The translations under genes were made by a program, and so were the position numbers. From Bacillota bacterium (GTDB lineage Bacteria; Bacillota; Bacilli; Bacillales_B; DSM-18226), in NCBI GenBank assembly GCA_030705665.1, contig JAUZQA010000030.1:1-14699 (forward strand): 14,699 bases of DNA. Reading direction: 5' to 3'. Below are positions 6,462 to 13,318 of the stretch, piece after piece; position 1 is the stretch's first letter, and each line of letters opens with the position of its first letter. The notes below the pieces were generated by a model that saw nothing but the letters and a program-made list of their open reading frames with translations, was not told the DNA's origin and searched no databases.

Positions 6462-9059
6462 TTACTGCATTGAATGAATCCTCAATTCCCCATTTTCAAT
6501 AATAATATTGACTTTGGAATGATCGTGTATGTTGCCGGCGATGATTTCCCGGGCAAGCTTTGTCTCGAGATTTCTTTGAATATATCGTTTTAAAGGTCTT
6601 GCTCCGTAGATCGGATCAAATCCATTGACCGCAATAAATTCTTTTGCTTCCTCTGACAACGATATTTCAATCTGCTGTTCATTTAGCCTTTGCTGTAATT
6701 CTTTCATCAGCTTAACCACAATATCCTTTATTTCCACGACTGTTAATGGCTTAAATAAAATCGTTTCATCTACTCGGTTTAAAAATTCCGGACGAAAATG
6801 GGCCCTTAGTTGATTTAGCACACTGCTCCTTGTTTGTTCATCGATCTCACTTCCAGGTCTTTCAAGCAATGTTTGCGAGCCAATATTAGAGGTCATGATA
6901 ATGACTGTATTTTTAAAGTCTACGGTCCTTCCGTGTGAATCGGTAATACGCCCATCATCAAGGACTTGTAATAAAATATTAAACACCTCTGAATGCGCCT
7001 TTTCGATCTCGTCCAAGAGAATAACAGAGTAAGGTCTTCTTCTTATAGCCTCTGTCAATTGCCCGCCTTCTTCATAGCCGACGTAGCCCGGAGGAGCTCC
7101 AATTAGCCTTGACACTGTATGTTTCTCCATATATTCGGACATGTCAATACGAATCATTTGCTCCTCACTATCAAATAGTGATTCTGCTAATGCCTTCGCT
7201 AATTCCGTTTTACCTACGCCGGTTGGTCCTAGGAATAGAAATGAGCCAATTGGACGATTTGGATCCTTTATCCCAGCTCGTGCACGTAATACCGCATCTG
7301 TTACCAATTCAACTGCCTCATCCTGTCCAATTACACGTTCATGCAGCAGACTTTCCAATTTTAGTAGTTTTTCGCGTTCTCCTTCCACGAGTCTTGCCAG
7401 CGGTATGCCTGTCCACCTTGCTACGATATTGGAGATTTCCTCTTCGGTAACTTCTTCTCTCAGTAACCTATTATCACTCTGCGTGTCGGCTTTTTCTTCC
7501 AATTCCCTTAATTCCTTTTCGGCAAGAGGAATTTTGCCATGACGTAATTCTGCTGCTCGATTTAAATCATAATCATCTTCAGCTTTTTGTAAATCACGCC
7601 GCAGTTTTTCAATTTCTTCCCTTTTTTCACGTAATTTTTGAATGCCTTCTTTTTCTTGCATCCATTGTGCCTTCATCTGATCTGCTTGTTCTTTTAGGTT
7701 TGCTAATTCTTTGGTCAGTATTAATAATCTTTGCTTGCTTACTTCGTCTTGTTCCTTTGTTAATGCTGCTTCTTCAATTTCCAGCTGCATCACCCTGCGG
7801 GTAACCTCATCAAGCTCAGTTGGCAATGAATCGATTTCTGTACGGATTAAGGCACAGGCTTCATCGACAAGATCGATTGCTTTATCTGGCAAAAATCGAT
7901 CGGTAATATAGCGGTCAGAAAGTGTAGCTGCTGCCACCAGTGCTCGGTCATGAATTTTAACACCATGATGGACTTCGAACCTTTCCTTTAAACCGCGTAA
8001 AATCGAAATGGTGTCCTCAACGTCCGGTTCTTGAACAAGGACATGTTGAAACCTTCGTTCAAGCGCGGGATCTTTTTCAATATACTTGCGATATTCATCC
8101 AATGTTGTAGCCCCGATGCAATGCAGTTCTCCACGGGCCAGCATTGGTTTCAGCATATTCCCTGCATCCATTGCCCCTTCTGTTTTTCCGGCACCCACAA
8201 TTGTATGGAGCTCATCAATGAATAGTAAAATTTGCCCTTCACTTTTTTTCACTTCATTAAGAACTGCTTTTAATCTCTCTTCAAATTCCCCGCGGAACTT
8301 TGCACCTGCAATCAAGGAGCCAATATCTAATGAGAACACAATCTTATCTTTTAATCCTTCCGGTACATCTTTTCTGACGATCCGCTGTGCCAGTCCTTCG
8401 ACAATCGCCGTTTTCCCTACGCCCGGCTCCCCGATTAGTACAGGATTGTTTTTAGTTTTACGAGATAAAATTCGAATGACATGCCTTATTTCCGTGTCTC
8501 TGCCAATTACAGGATCCACCTTACCTGCTTTTACCTCAGCTACTAAATCCCTGCCATATTTTTTTAAAACATCATATGTCGCCTCAGGATTTTGGGATGT
8601 CACTTTTTGGTTCCCCCTTATTTCTTTTATTACTTGAAAAATTTGAGCCTCACTTTTTTTGAAAGTGGATAAAGCTTTACCAAGTACAGAATCTTTCGTT
8701 TGCGCTGCAGCTAACAGTACATGCTCAACAGATAAATATTCATCTGCGAAGCTTTTTTCTAGTTCCTCTGCCTTCACCATCATCCGTTGCAATCGCATAC
8801 TTATATATAATGATCCTTGATCAGCCCCTGTACCGCTAACCTGAGGGATTTTAGCCAGTTCTAGTTTAAAATCATCCTCCATTTTTTGTAGCGGGATTTC
8901 CATTCTATTTAGAATGGTGTTGATCAAACTATCCTCTTGATTCATTAGCGATAGGAACAAATGCGGTTCATCAACTTGCTGATGATTTGACTTGATCGCC
9001 AGTGATTGCGCATCCAAAAATGCGTTCTGCAATCGTTCTGTCATTTGATTTAAGTCCAT
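6462..9059 (-). CDS. clpB: ClpB, ATP-dependent protein disaggregase
   Basis: A hexameric AAA+ chaperone that, with DnaK, pulls aggregated proteins apart. With the start used here it has 865 residues, the normal ClpB length. Order: N-terminal Clp repeat domain (about 1-150); NBD1 with Walker A GEPGVGKT (210-217), Walker B ILLFIDE (277-283) and pore loop near KFRGEFEER; the long coiled-coil M domain (about 410-530), which separates ClpB from ClpA and ClpC; NBD2 with GPTGVGKT (611-618), pore loop GYVGYEEGG and [11 protein letters not shown] (679-689). There is no ClpP-binding IGF loop evident. The frame begins with a GTG at 9068 that lies inside the ribosome site AGAGGTG. ATG 9059, 6 bases from it, is preferred (9062 is possible). 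B. subtilis 168 lacks clpB, so this is an addition relative to that map. It has a CtsR operator. Confidence 0.96.
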   Translation of the reverse strand: MDLNQMTERLQNAFLDAQSLAIKSNHQQVDEPHLFLSLMNQEDSLINTILNRMEIPLQKMEDDFKLELAKIPQVSGTGADQGSLYISMRLQRMMVKAEELEKSFADEYLSVEHVLLAAAQTKDSVLGKALSTFKKSEAQIFQVIKEIRGNQKVTSQNPEATYDVLKKYGRDLVAEVKAGKVDPVIGRDTEIRHVIRILSRKTKNNPVLIGEPGVGKTAIVEGLAQRIVRKDVPEGLKDKIVFSLDIGSLIAGAKFRGEFEERLKAVLNEVKKSEGQILLFIDELHTIVGAGKTEGAMDAGNMLKPMLARGELHCIGATTLDEYRKYIEKDPALERRFQHVLVQEPDVEDTISILRGLKERFEVHHGVKIHDRALVAAATLSDRYITDRFLPDKAIDLVDEACALIRTEIDSLPTELDEVTRRVMQLEIEEAALTKEQDEVSKQRLLILTKELANLKEQADQMKAQWMQEKEGIQKLREKREEIEKLRRDLQKAEDDYDLNRAAELRHGKIPLAEKELRELEEKADTQSDNRLLREEVTEEEISNIVARWTGIPLARLVEGEREKLLKLESLLHERVIGQDEAVELVTDAVLRARAGIKDPNRPIGSFLFLGPTGVGKTELAKALAESLFDSEEQMIRIDMSEYMEKHTVSRLIGAPPGYVGYEEGGQLTEAIRRRPYSVILLDEIEKAHSEVFNILLQVLDDGRITDSHGRTVDFKNTVIIMTSNIGSQTLLERPGSEIDEQTRSSVLNQLRAHFRPEFLNRVDETILFKPLTVVEIKDIVVKLMKELQQRLNEQQIEISLSEEAKEFIAVNGFDPIYGARPLKRYIQRNLETKLAREIIAGNIHDHSKVNIIIENGELRIHSMQ

Positions 9060-9074
9060 CATATACACCTCTCA

Positions 9075-9106
9075 TTTGACCATCTTTGACCTTTATCCTC
9101 ATTATA
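9075..9106 (-). promoter_or_regulatory. clpB promoter with CtsR operator
   Basis: On the minus strand a consensus -10 TATAAT (9106-9101) is followed by GGTCAAAGATGGTCAAA (9091-9075). This is an exact direct heptamer repeat fitting the CtsR box A/GGTCAAA-NAN-A/GGTCAAA. The operator covers the start of the transcript and ends just before the ribosome site. CtsR is the class III heat-shock repressor of clp genes. The -35 falls in an AT-rich run shared with the yjzC terminator and is weak (TTTTCT). Confidence 0.92.
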
Positions 9107-9110
9107 AAAC

Positions 9111-9151
9111 AAAAAAAAATGAAAGAAAAGCCATCCGCTGGATGACTTTTC
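9111..9151 (-). terminator. intrinsic terminator of yjzC
   Basis: GAAAAGCCATCC (9125-9136) pairs with GGATGACTTTTC (9140-9151) with one mismatch and a 3-base loop. On the minus strand a run of nine T (9119-9111) follows a few bases later. The run also serves as the upstream edge of the clpB promoter. Confidence 0.75.
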
Positions 9152-9162
9152 TATTTCTATTT

Positions 9163-9342
9163 TTAAGGCTTTCTCGAGTAAGTCCACTTACGATTATGGT
9201 TGGAGTTTTCAGGGAACGCTTCTCCTGCTTTAAGCTTGATCTTTTGCGGGTTTTTAATATTGCTTCCCGTCTCACCAACTTCTATATAGATCCCATTGTT
9301 AGGTGCTTTTTTCCCTGCCCCAAATTGATGGTTTTGTCCCAT
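9163..9342 (-). CDS. yjzC: YjzC-like small protein
   Basis: A 59-residue basic, soluble protein beginning MGQNHQFGAGKKAPNNGIY and ending WTYSRKP. From memory this matches the YjzC family of Bacillus: the APNNG-Y-E-GETGS-----P------AG--FPE----NR-W---RKP pattern is nearly complete. Function is unknown. The start ATG at 9342 has a very strong AAAGGAGG site with 7-base spacing. In B. subtilis yjzC neighbours yjzD; here clpB lies between. This is the last gene of the block syntenic with the B. subtilis yjz/yja region. Confidence 0.88.
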   Translation of the reverse strand: MGQNHQFGAGKKAPNNGIYIEVGETGSNIKNPQKIKLKAGEAFPENSNHNRKWTYSRKP

Positions 9343-9494
9343 TCCAATTCCTCCTTTACCTTTACACCTTTATTATTCCTTTAATATTGTGGGTTCATGA
9401 ATGGAACTTTCTAAACACTTTACATGAATTTACCTAAAATGCATCTAAAAAGTATACAATTTATGACGAAAATATGAAATAATAGTGGATATGA

Positions 9495-9535
9495 TTGAAA
9501 TCTGTACATTATAAACACTATAATTACAGTGTAAT
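9495..9535 (+). promoter_or_regulatory. fnr promoter with operator-like palindrome
   Basis: TTGAAA (9495-9500), 18-base spacer, TATAAT (9519-9524). The predicted start is near 9531. The perfect palindrome ATTACA-G-TGTAAT (9523-9535) covers the -10 edge and the start site, the typical place for a repressor. A second palindrome, TTCAAA-A-TTTGAA, lies at 9554-9566 in the leader. No Fnr box is at the -41.5 position, unlike the other promoters in this region. The rest of 9343-9494 shows no gene. Confidence 0.6.
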
Positions 9536-9595
9536 CATTTATTAATCGCAATTTTCAAAATTTGAAGCACCGATCTCCTTGAAGGTGGTTATAAT

Positions 9596-10288
9596 ATGCA
9601 GTCAATCGAAAAAGTACCAAACGCACTGCAAGAACTGTTTGAATTGGTTCATCATACAAGAAGAATTGAAAAGGGTACTTTCCTTTTTCAGGAAGGTTCC
9701 CAAGCAAATGAATTATATATTATTCATAGCGGAATGGTTCAAGTCAGCAAAATTATTCCCGATGGAAGAGAACTTACGATCCGGATGTGTACCGGCGGTG
9801 ATATGATCTGTGAACTTGAATTATTTTGTCCAGTTAAAAGATATTTATTAAGCGGTCGGGTAACAGAAAGCGGCGAAGTTTCCGTCATTATGAAAGATGT
9901 CCTTGAAGAAAAACTCTCAAAAGATCATGTTCTAGCCACAGAGTTTATGAAATGGATGGGACTCGAATTCCGCAAAACACAGGCAAAATTTCGTGATTTA
10001 GTCCTCAATGGGAAAAAAGGGGCACTATATTCAACATTAATTAGGATTGCCAATAGTTATGGAACAAAAACAAATGTGGGGATTTTAATTACCGTTCCAT
10101 TAACGAATCAAGAATTGGCAAATTTCTGTGGGACATCACGGGAAGTGGTCAATCGCCTTCTAAGTGAATTGCGCAAAGAAGATATTATTACTGTTGATAA
10201 AGGTACCATCACAATCCATGATCTCAATTACCTGCGCGAGGAAATTGATTGTGAAAACTGTCCGGCAGAAATTTGTAAAATCAACTAA
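9596..10288 (+). CDS. fnr: Fnr, oxygen-sensing Crp/Fnr-family transcription regulator
   Basis: A global activator of anaerobic (nitrate) respiration. The 230-residue protein has a cyclic-nucleotide-binding-like barrel (about 15-110, with FLFQEGSQANELYIIHSG), a dimerisation helix (about 113-140), and a winged helix-turn-helix at 169-195 (LTNQELANFCGTSREVVNRLL). The C-terminus CENCPAEIC (C219, C222, C227) matches the [4Fe-4S] cysteine cluster of B. subtilis Fnr. There the fourth ligand is an aspartate, and the equivalent D134 in FRDLVLNGKKG is present. This C-terminal cluster distinguishes it from E. coli FNR, whose cysteines are N-terminal. The ATG has GAAGGTGG upstream. It stands alone here, without narK in front, and converges on ywiC. 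Targets with matching boxes lie at 11093, 11297 and 13243. Confidence 0.95.
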   Translation: MQSIEKVPNALQELFELVHHTRRIEKGTFLFQEGSQANELYIIHSGMVQVSKIIPDGRELTIRMCTGGDMICELELFCPVKRYLLSGRVTESGEVSVIMKDVLEEKLSKDHVLATEFMKWMGLEFRKTQAKFRDLVLNGKKGALYSTLIRIANSYGTKTNVGILITVPLTNQELANFCGTSREVVNRLLSELRKEDIITVDKGTITIHDLNYLREEIDCENCPAEICKIN

Positions 10289-10316
10289 AAAGCTCGAGCA
10301 TCGGCTCGAGCTTTTT
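10287..10316. terminator. bidirectional terminator shared by fnr and ywiC
   Basis: AAAAAGCTCGAGC (10287-10299) pairs with GCTCGAGCTTTTT (10304-10316), a 4-base loop. A and T runs on the two sides give a T tract in both directions. It touches both stop codons, so two convergent genes share it. Confidence 0.92.
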
Positions 10317-11038
10317 TAGTTCACCACTAATTGAATTGCAACGATCATAAGAAATATGGCCGCATTAACAATTTCATATATTCCCACTTGTTTGGTTGAT
10401 AAAGGTTTTCCGTAAAAACCAATTGCCCGAAGAAGGCTTGGAACATACGCGATTGCAGCAATCCAATATCCCAGGAAAAGCCATAGAATCGGTACAACAA
10501 TGTGATAAATCCAGGATAGCCATTTAAATTGGACATTTTTCCTTTCTCTTATCATTGTTTTCACATAAAAAGTACATCCTACGAAGAAAAGCACTGATGA
10601 AGAGAAAACAAAGAAAGCCATTGGGGTAACTTTCCCTGCTCCTAGAAAGCTGCTCGCCAGGCTGGCGAATGAAAAAGCAAAAATTGCGCTAAAATCATTC
10701 ATCAGCGCACGATCCTTATTTTTTGCTGAATAAAATGCATTTATGATGAAAAAAGGAATCATTAATAAACCAAAATAGATAATTGCAAAATTTTTAAACA
10801 GCGGAAAAAGCAACAATAAAACCGCTGGGACTATATAATAGATTGTCCACTTTGTATAAAAAGGGAGCTTTTTCTTTTTAAATAATAAGAGCATGGGATA
10901 GGTCGCTAAATAGAGTAAAAGCCAGCCAATAAAAAACGGGATATGCTGCCAAACAAAACCGCCTTGTATTGCCCCCAGCCAAAATGGAATAATAACCATT
11001 GCCCAAGCGCCATGTTGTTTTGGTAAAAATAACTTCAC
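10316..11038 (-). CDS. ywiC: YwiC-like integral membrane protein
   Basis: A 240-residue hydrophobic protein with about eight membrane helices, beginning with the family motif PKQHGAWAM (6-14) and containing RDALMNDF-like RALMNDFSAIFAF on an inner loop and PSLLRAIGFYG near the end. It matches the YwiC-like family, whose genes sit beside fnr and narGHJI in B. subtilis. Function is unknown, presumably linked to anaerobic respiration. The frame is open to 11158, but that longer version would read through a terminator and lacks the family N-terminus. GTG at 11038, with GGAAAGGAG and 8-base spacing, is the clear start. The gene has its own Fnr-type promoter (11059-11108). Confidence 0.88.
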   Translation of the reverse strand: MKLFLPKQHGAWAMVIIPFWLGAIQGGFVWQHIPFFIGWLLLYLATYPMLLLFKKKKLPFYTKWTIYYIVPAVLLLLFPLFKNFAIIYFGLLMIPFFIINAFYSAKNKDRALMNDFSAIFAFSFASLASSFLGAGKVTPMAFFVFSSSVLFFVGCTFYVKTMIRERKNVQFKWLSWIYHIVVPILWLFLGYWIAAIAYVPSLLRAIGFYGKPLSTKQVGIYEIVNAAIFLMIVAIQLVVN

Positions 11039-11058
11039 GTTGATCACTCCTTTCCAGC

Positions 11059-11108
11059 TATCCTTACTATAAGTCAGCATACCTGGAAGGAAAGTGAATC
11101 TTGTCACT
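11059..11108 (-). promoter_or_regulatory. Fnr-dependent promoter of ywiC
   Basis: On the minus strand AGTGACAAGATTCACT (11108-11093) is a perfect palindrome of the TGTGA-N6-TCACT type (first base differs). Its centre, 11100.5, lies 29.5 bases before the first base of TATAGT (11071-11066), which puts it at about -41.5 for a start near 11059. There is no -35 consensus, as expected for an activator-dependent promoter. The leader is about 20 bases, holding the ribosome site. Confidence 0.8.
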
Positions 11109-11137
11109 AAAAAATAAAAAGAAGGCATCCGCCTTCT
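11109..11137 (-). terminator. intrinsic terminator upstream of ywiC
   Basis: AGAAGGC (minus, 11137-11131) pairs with GCCTTCT (11126-11120) across a GGAT loop, followed by TTTTTATTTTTT (from inside the stem to 11109). It is a compact, textbook terminator lying between the promoter at 11263-11312 and the ywiC promoter. Confidence 0.85.
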
Positions 11138-11263
11138 GAATTGTAACGTATTATTCATAATTAAAATGGCCCAAGGAGCTGGAAATGCTCAAGAATCTTC
11201 CGGAGATTTGAGCACTTCCATTACACCCTTGTACCAAATATATCAACAAACATAATATCCCCC
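11110..11263 (-). ncRNA. candidate Fnr-activated small RNA (or attenuated leader) between mobB and ywiC
   Basis: Seen: an Fnr box with correctly placed -10 (start near G11263), about 155 bases, then an intrinsic terminator, with no normal-sized gene. The RNA contains a long hairpin (minus 11219-11181; outer 12-bp arms GGAAGTGCTCAA/TTGAGCATTTCC with one G-U pair, inner ATCT/AGAT) whose tip exposes CUCCGG. After it comes a single-stranded CUCCUU (11178-11173), complementary to AAGGAG ribosome sites. These are usual traits of Gram-positive regulatory RNAs that pair with translation starts. Two tiny frames also exist: MFVDIFGTRV (11253-11221) and the overlapping MEVLKSPEDS. They could make this a leader with short peptides. 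Inferred role: anaerobic post-transcriptional regulator. I do not recognise it as a named RNA. Confidence 0.6.
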
Positions 11264-11312
11264 AAAAACATTATATACTATATTTCAAAAAAAGGGAGTG
11301 ATGATAGTCACA
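11263..11312 (-). promoter_or_regulatory. Fnr-dependent promoter of the small RNA
   Basis: On the minus strand TGTGACTATCATCACT (11312-11297) fits TGTGA-N6-TCACT exactly, the consensus I recall for B. subtilis Fnr. A consensus TATAAT follows at 11275-11270; box centre to -10 is again 29.5 bases, giving -41.5 relative to G11263. A further GTGAC half-site lies just upstream (near 11320). The box begins about 36 bases after the mobB stop. Confidence 0.85.
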
Positions 11313-11347
11313 TTTTCGTCACTTTTTCCGATTTAGAAGGAATTTTT

Positions 11348-11866
11348 TCATAACTGATTTTCCAAGTAATCAGTCACCCAATCAATCGCACTTGTATCGT
11401 TTAAATAAAACGATGGGATATCTTTTAAAGAAGCATCTTTCGGGACTTCCTCCCAAAGCATAACGACTTGAACATTACGCAATTGCAATAAATCAAAATC
11501 CTCTTTTCTCCTTAATAATAATAATTTGGGATATGTCTCGTGTTTATGCCCTTCAATTAATATTACATCAGGTTTAAAAAAGGCGGCTAATTGGATTTTC
11601 TCTTCCAATGTCCACGTTGTCTTCTCTGCCTGTAATAGCAGACTGCCATCGCCTTCAACGATTGATGCGAGTGCACCTGATTCAAGGTGTTTTGTTGAGT
11701 CATTACTTGTTGCTGCCTCAGGTTTGCCTCCATGACCATGATGCTTTATAGAAACTACATTTAAACCATCTGCTTTTAATCTTTTTATCAGCTCAGTCAT
11801 AACTGTTGTTTTACCACTATTTTTATACCCGACAATTTGAAAAATAAACGGCTTTACCAAGGCCAA
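11348..11866 (-). CDS. mobB: MobB, molybdopterin-guanine dinucleotide biosynthesis adapter (GTP-binding)
   Basis: A 172-residue P-loop NTPase, normal for MobB. Walker A GYKNSGKTT (13-21), conserved KHHGHG (41-46), and VILIEGHKHETYPKL (101-115), the Walker B-like strand with the EGxK motif typical of MobB. It assists MobA in attaching GMP to molybdopterin for the bis-MGD cofactor of enzymes such as nitrate reductase. The start is TTG at 11866 with GAGGG about 7 bases upstream. It overlaps the last 13 bases of moeA, so the two are translationally coupled. No terminator directly follows; the transcript may run to the hairpin at 11109-11137. mobA is not in the window. Confidence 0.9.
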   Translation of the reverse strand: MALVKPFIFQIVGYKNSGKTTVMTELIKRLKADGLNVVSIKHHGHGGKPEAATSNDSTKHLESGALASIVEGDGSLLLQAEKTTWTLEEKIQLAAFFKPDVILIEGHKHETYPKLLLLRRKEDFDLLQLRNVQVVMLWEEVPKDASLKDIPSFYLNDTSAIDWVTDYLENQL

Positions 11867-13119
11867 ACACTACCCTCTTGGTCTTCAAGCAATAAAATTT
11901 CAACGTCTGTTCCCGATTCAAACCCTCTTGTCCCTCCCGGAAGGATCATTAACGAGTTTGCACCTGAAAGGCTCATAATGATATTGGATTTGTCCAATCC
12001 GCTCGGTGAAACTTGCAATTTTCCATCTGCGATTGTATATCTGCTTCTAACAAATCTGGTGAAAGGATTTGCTTTTGGAAAATCGGTATCCAAAATTGCT
12101 TTTTCCTTACGTAAATGTGGCTTTTCTGAACATAACATTCTCCTGATGATTGGCCGGGCAAATAATTCAAATCCTACATAACAAGCAGAAGGATTTCCCG
12201 AAAGACCAAACAGCAGTTTACCATTATATTCAGCTACCGTTGTAACACTTCCTGGCCGCATCGCTACTTTATTAAATAAAACTTCCGCTCCGAGTTTTTC
12301 ATAGATTTCAGGAAGGTAATCAAAATCGCCAACCGAAACTCCCCCAGTTGTCATTAATAGATCAACTTTTTCAAGAGCGTCTTTTACCGCATTAAAACAT
12401 GTATCAAATTCATCAGGCAGCTTTCCTAAGTAGTTAACGATTCCTCCTGCGCGCACTATTTGTGCTGCAATCATATGTGAATTACTATTGCGGATTTTCC
12501 CGGGAACTAATGGTTCATTAACTTCTAATAGTTCTGTTCCTGTAGCAAATAAACCAATAACAGGTTTTCTTGCAACAGGCACGCTTGCATATCCAAAAGT
12601 TGCAAGCATGGCTTGGATCCCCGGATTTATCACTGTTCCTTTTTTAACGAGAATCTGGCCTTCCTTGGCATCTTCACCTATGAAAGAAACATTTTCTCCT
12701 GCCTTAACATTGCGTTTGATCGTCATATAAGGCTTCCCATTTTTTTCTGAGGATTGGGCGACTTCAAACATGACTACCGCATCAGATCCTTCTGGCATCA
12801 TGGCCCCTGTCATAATGCGAACAGCCTCTTTATCTTTCAGCACTTTTTTTGAAACCATTCCAGCTCCGATATGATCAATAACCTCAAATTCAACTGGGTT
12901 ATTTAACGAAGCAGCACTGGAATCGATGGATCTAATCGCAAAACCATCATACGGAGCACGGTTAAAATGAGGAACATCACATGTTGCCGTTAAATCCTCC
13001 GCAAGAAAACGTCCAAAACTTTCATCAATTGAAACCAATTCAGTTTTTCCACTGCATTGGTGCTCCATTACTTTTTGTACAGCTTCCGCTATCGAAATCG
13101 GTGTTCTTCTTTCAAACAT
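11854..13119 (-). CDS. moeA: MoeA, molybdopterin molybdenumtransferase
   Basis: Inserts molybdate into adenylylated molybdopterin, the last step of basic molybdenum cofactor synthesis. The 421-residue cytosolic protein shows the family signatures in order: PHFNRAPYDGFAIR (50-63), TGAMMPEGSDAVV (104-116), the MogA-like domain with GLFATGTELL (189-198) and PGKIRNSNSHM (206-216), the MPT-binding TTGGVSVGDFDYLP (257-270), MRPGSVTTVA (287-296), and FGLSGNPSACYVGFELF (304-320). Domain IV follows to the end. The length is usual. The ATG at 13119 has AGGAG with 9-base spacing. It is the first gene of moeA-mobB and is divergent from ric. Its promoter lacks an Fnr box. Confidence 0.94.
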   Translation of the reverse strand: MFERRTPISIAEAVQKVMEHQCSGKTELVSIDESFGRFLAEDLTATCDVPHFNRAPYDGFAIRSIDSSAASLNNPVEFEVIDHIGAGMVSKKVLKDKEAVRIMTGAMMPEGSDAVVMFEVAQSSEKNGKPYMTIKRNVKAGENVSFIGEDAKEGQILVKKGTVINPGIQAMLATFGYASVPVARKPVIGLFATGTELLEVNEPLVPGKIRNSNSHMIAAQIVRAGGIVNYLGKLPDEFDTCFNAVKDALEKVDLLMTTGGVSVGDFDYLPEIYEKLGAEVLFNKVAMRPGSVTTVAEYNGKLLFGLSGNPSACYVGFELFARPIIRRMLCSEKPHLRKEKAILDTDFPKANPFTRFVRSRYTIADGKLQVSPSGLDKSNIIMSLSGANSLMILPGGTRGFESGTDVEILLLEDQEGSVWPW

Positions 13120-13148
13120 TCCTATCAGCTCCTAAAACACGTAAGTAC

Positions 13149-13177
13149 ATTTTATGATATGTATTCCTAATTGCCAT
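13149..13177 (-). promoter_or_regulatory. moeA promoter candidate
   Basis: On the minus strand ATGGCA (13177-13172), 17-base spacer, TAAAAT (13154-13149): 4/6 and 5/6 matches to sigma-A consensus, 30 bases ahead of the moeA start. No Fnr-type box is placed to act on it, so moeA-mobB looks constitutive or controlled otherwise. Confidence 0.5.
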
Positions 13178-13242
13178 ATTTGGGCACTTCAAATCCATTA
13201 AAATATTCCAACATTAATTATAAAGAAAAATCATAATAAGTG

Positions 13243-13292
13243 TGTGATTCACGTCACCATGTTAATCTTCTCTTTCCTATATGCTAAGTGTA
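13243..13292 (+). promoter_or_regulatory. Fnr-type promoter of ric
   Basis: TGTGATTCACGTCACC (13243-13258) matches TGTGA-N6-TCACT in 9 of the 10 fixed bases. The centre, 13250.5, is 29.5 bases before TATGCT (13280-13285), the same spacing as the two promoters near ywiC, with a predicted start near 13292 and a 27-base leader to the GTG start. There is no -35 consensus. Confidence 0.72.
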
Positions 13293-13318
13293 TACCTACT
13301 AATGAGGAGGAAATACAG

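Noticed and set aside
8086..8637. A 183-codon plus-strand frame opposite clpB
   Set aside because: It lies entirely within the conserved NBD1 coding region of clpB. The serine/proline-rich composition is that of an antisense shadow, and it has no ribosome site.
9060..9068. GTG 9068 as clpB start
   Set aside because: This GTG is part of the AGAGGTG ribosome site itself, so initiation at ATG 9059 (or 9062) is more plausible.
11039..11158. A 40-residue N-terminal extension of YwiC in the open frame
   Set aside because: It would translate across the terminator at 11109-11137 and upstream of the predicted ywiC start of transcription, and it lacks a ribosome site. The GTG at 11038 has a strong site and the family N-terminus.
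13244..13318. Upstream in-frame start for ric
   Set aside because: The ATG is inside the Fnr box and before the predicted transcript start. The GTG at 13319 has GAGGAGG at ideal spacing and restores the ScdA N-terminus.
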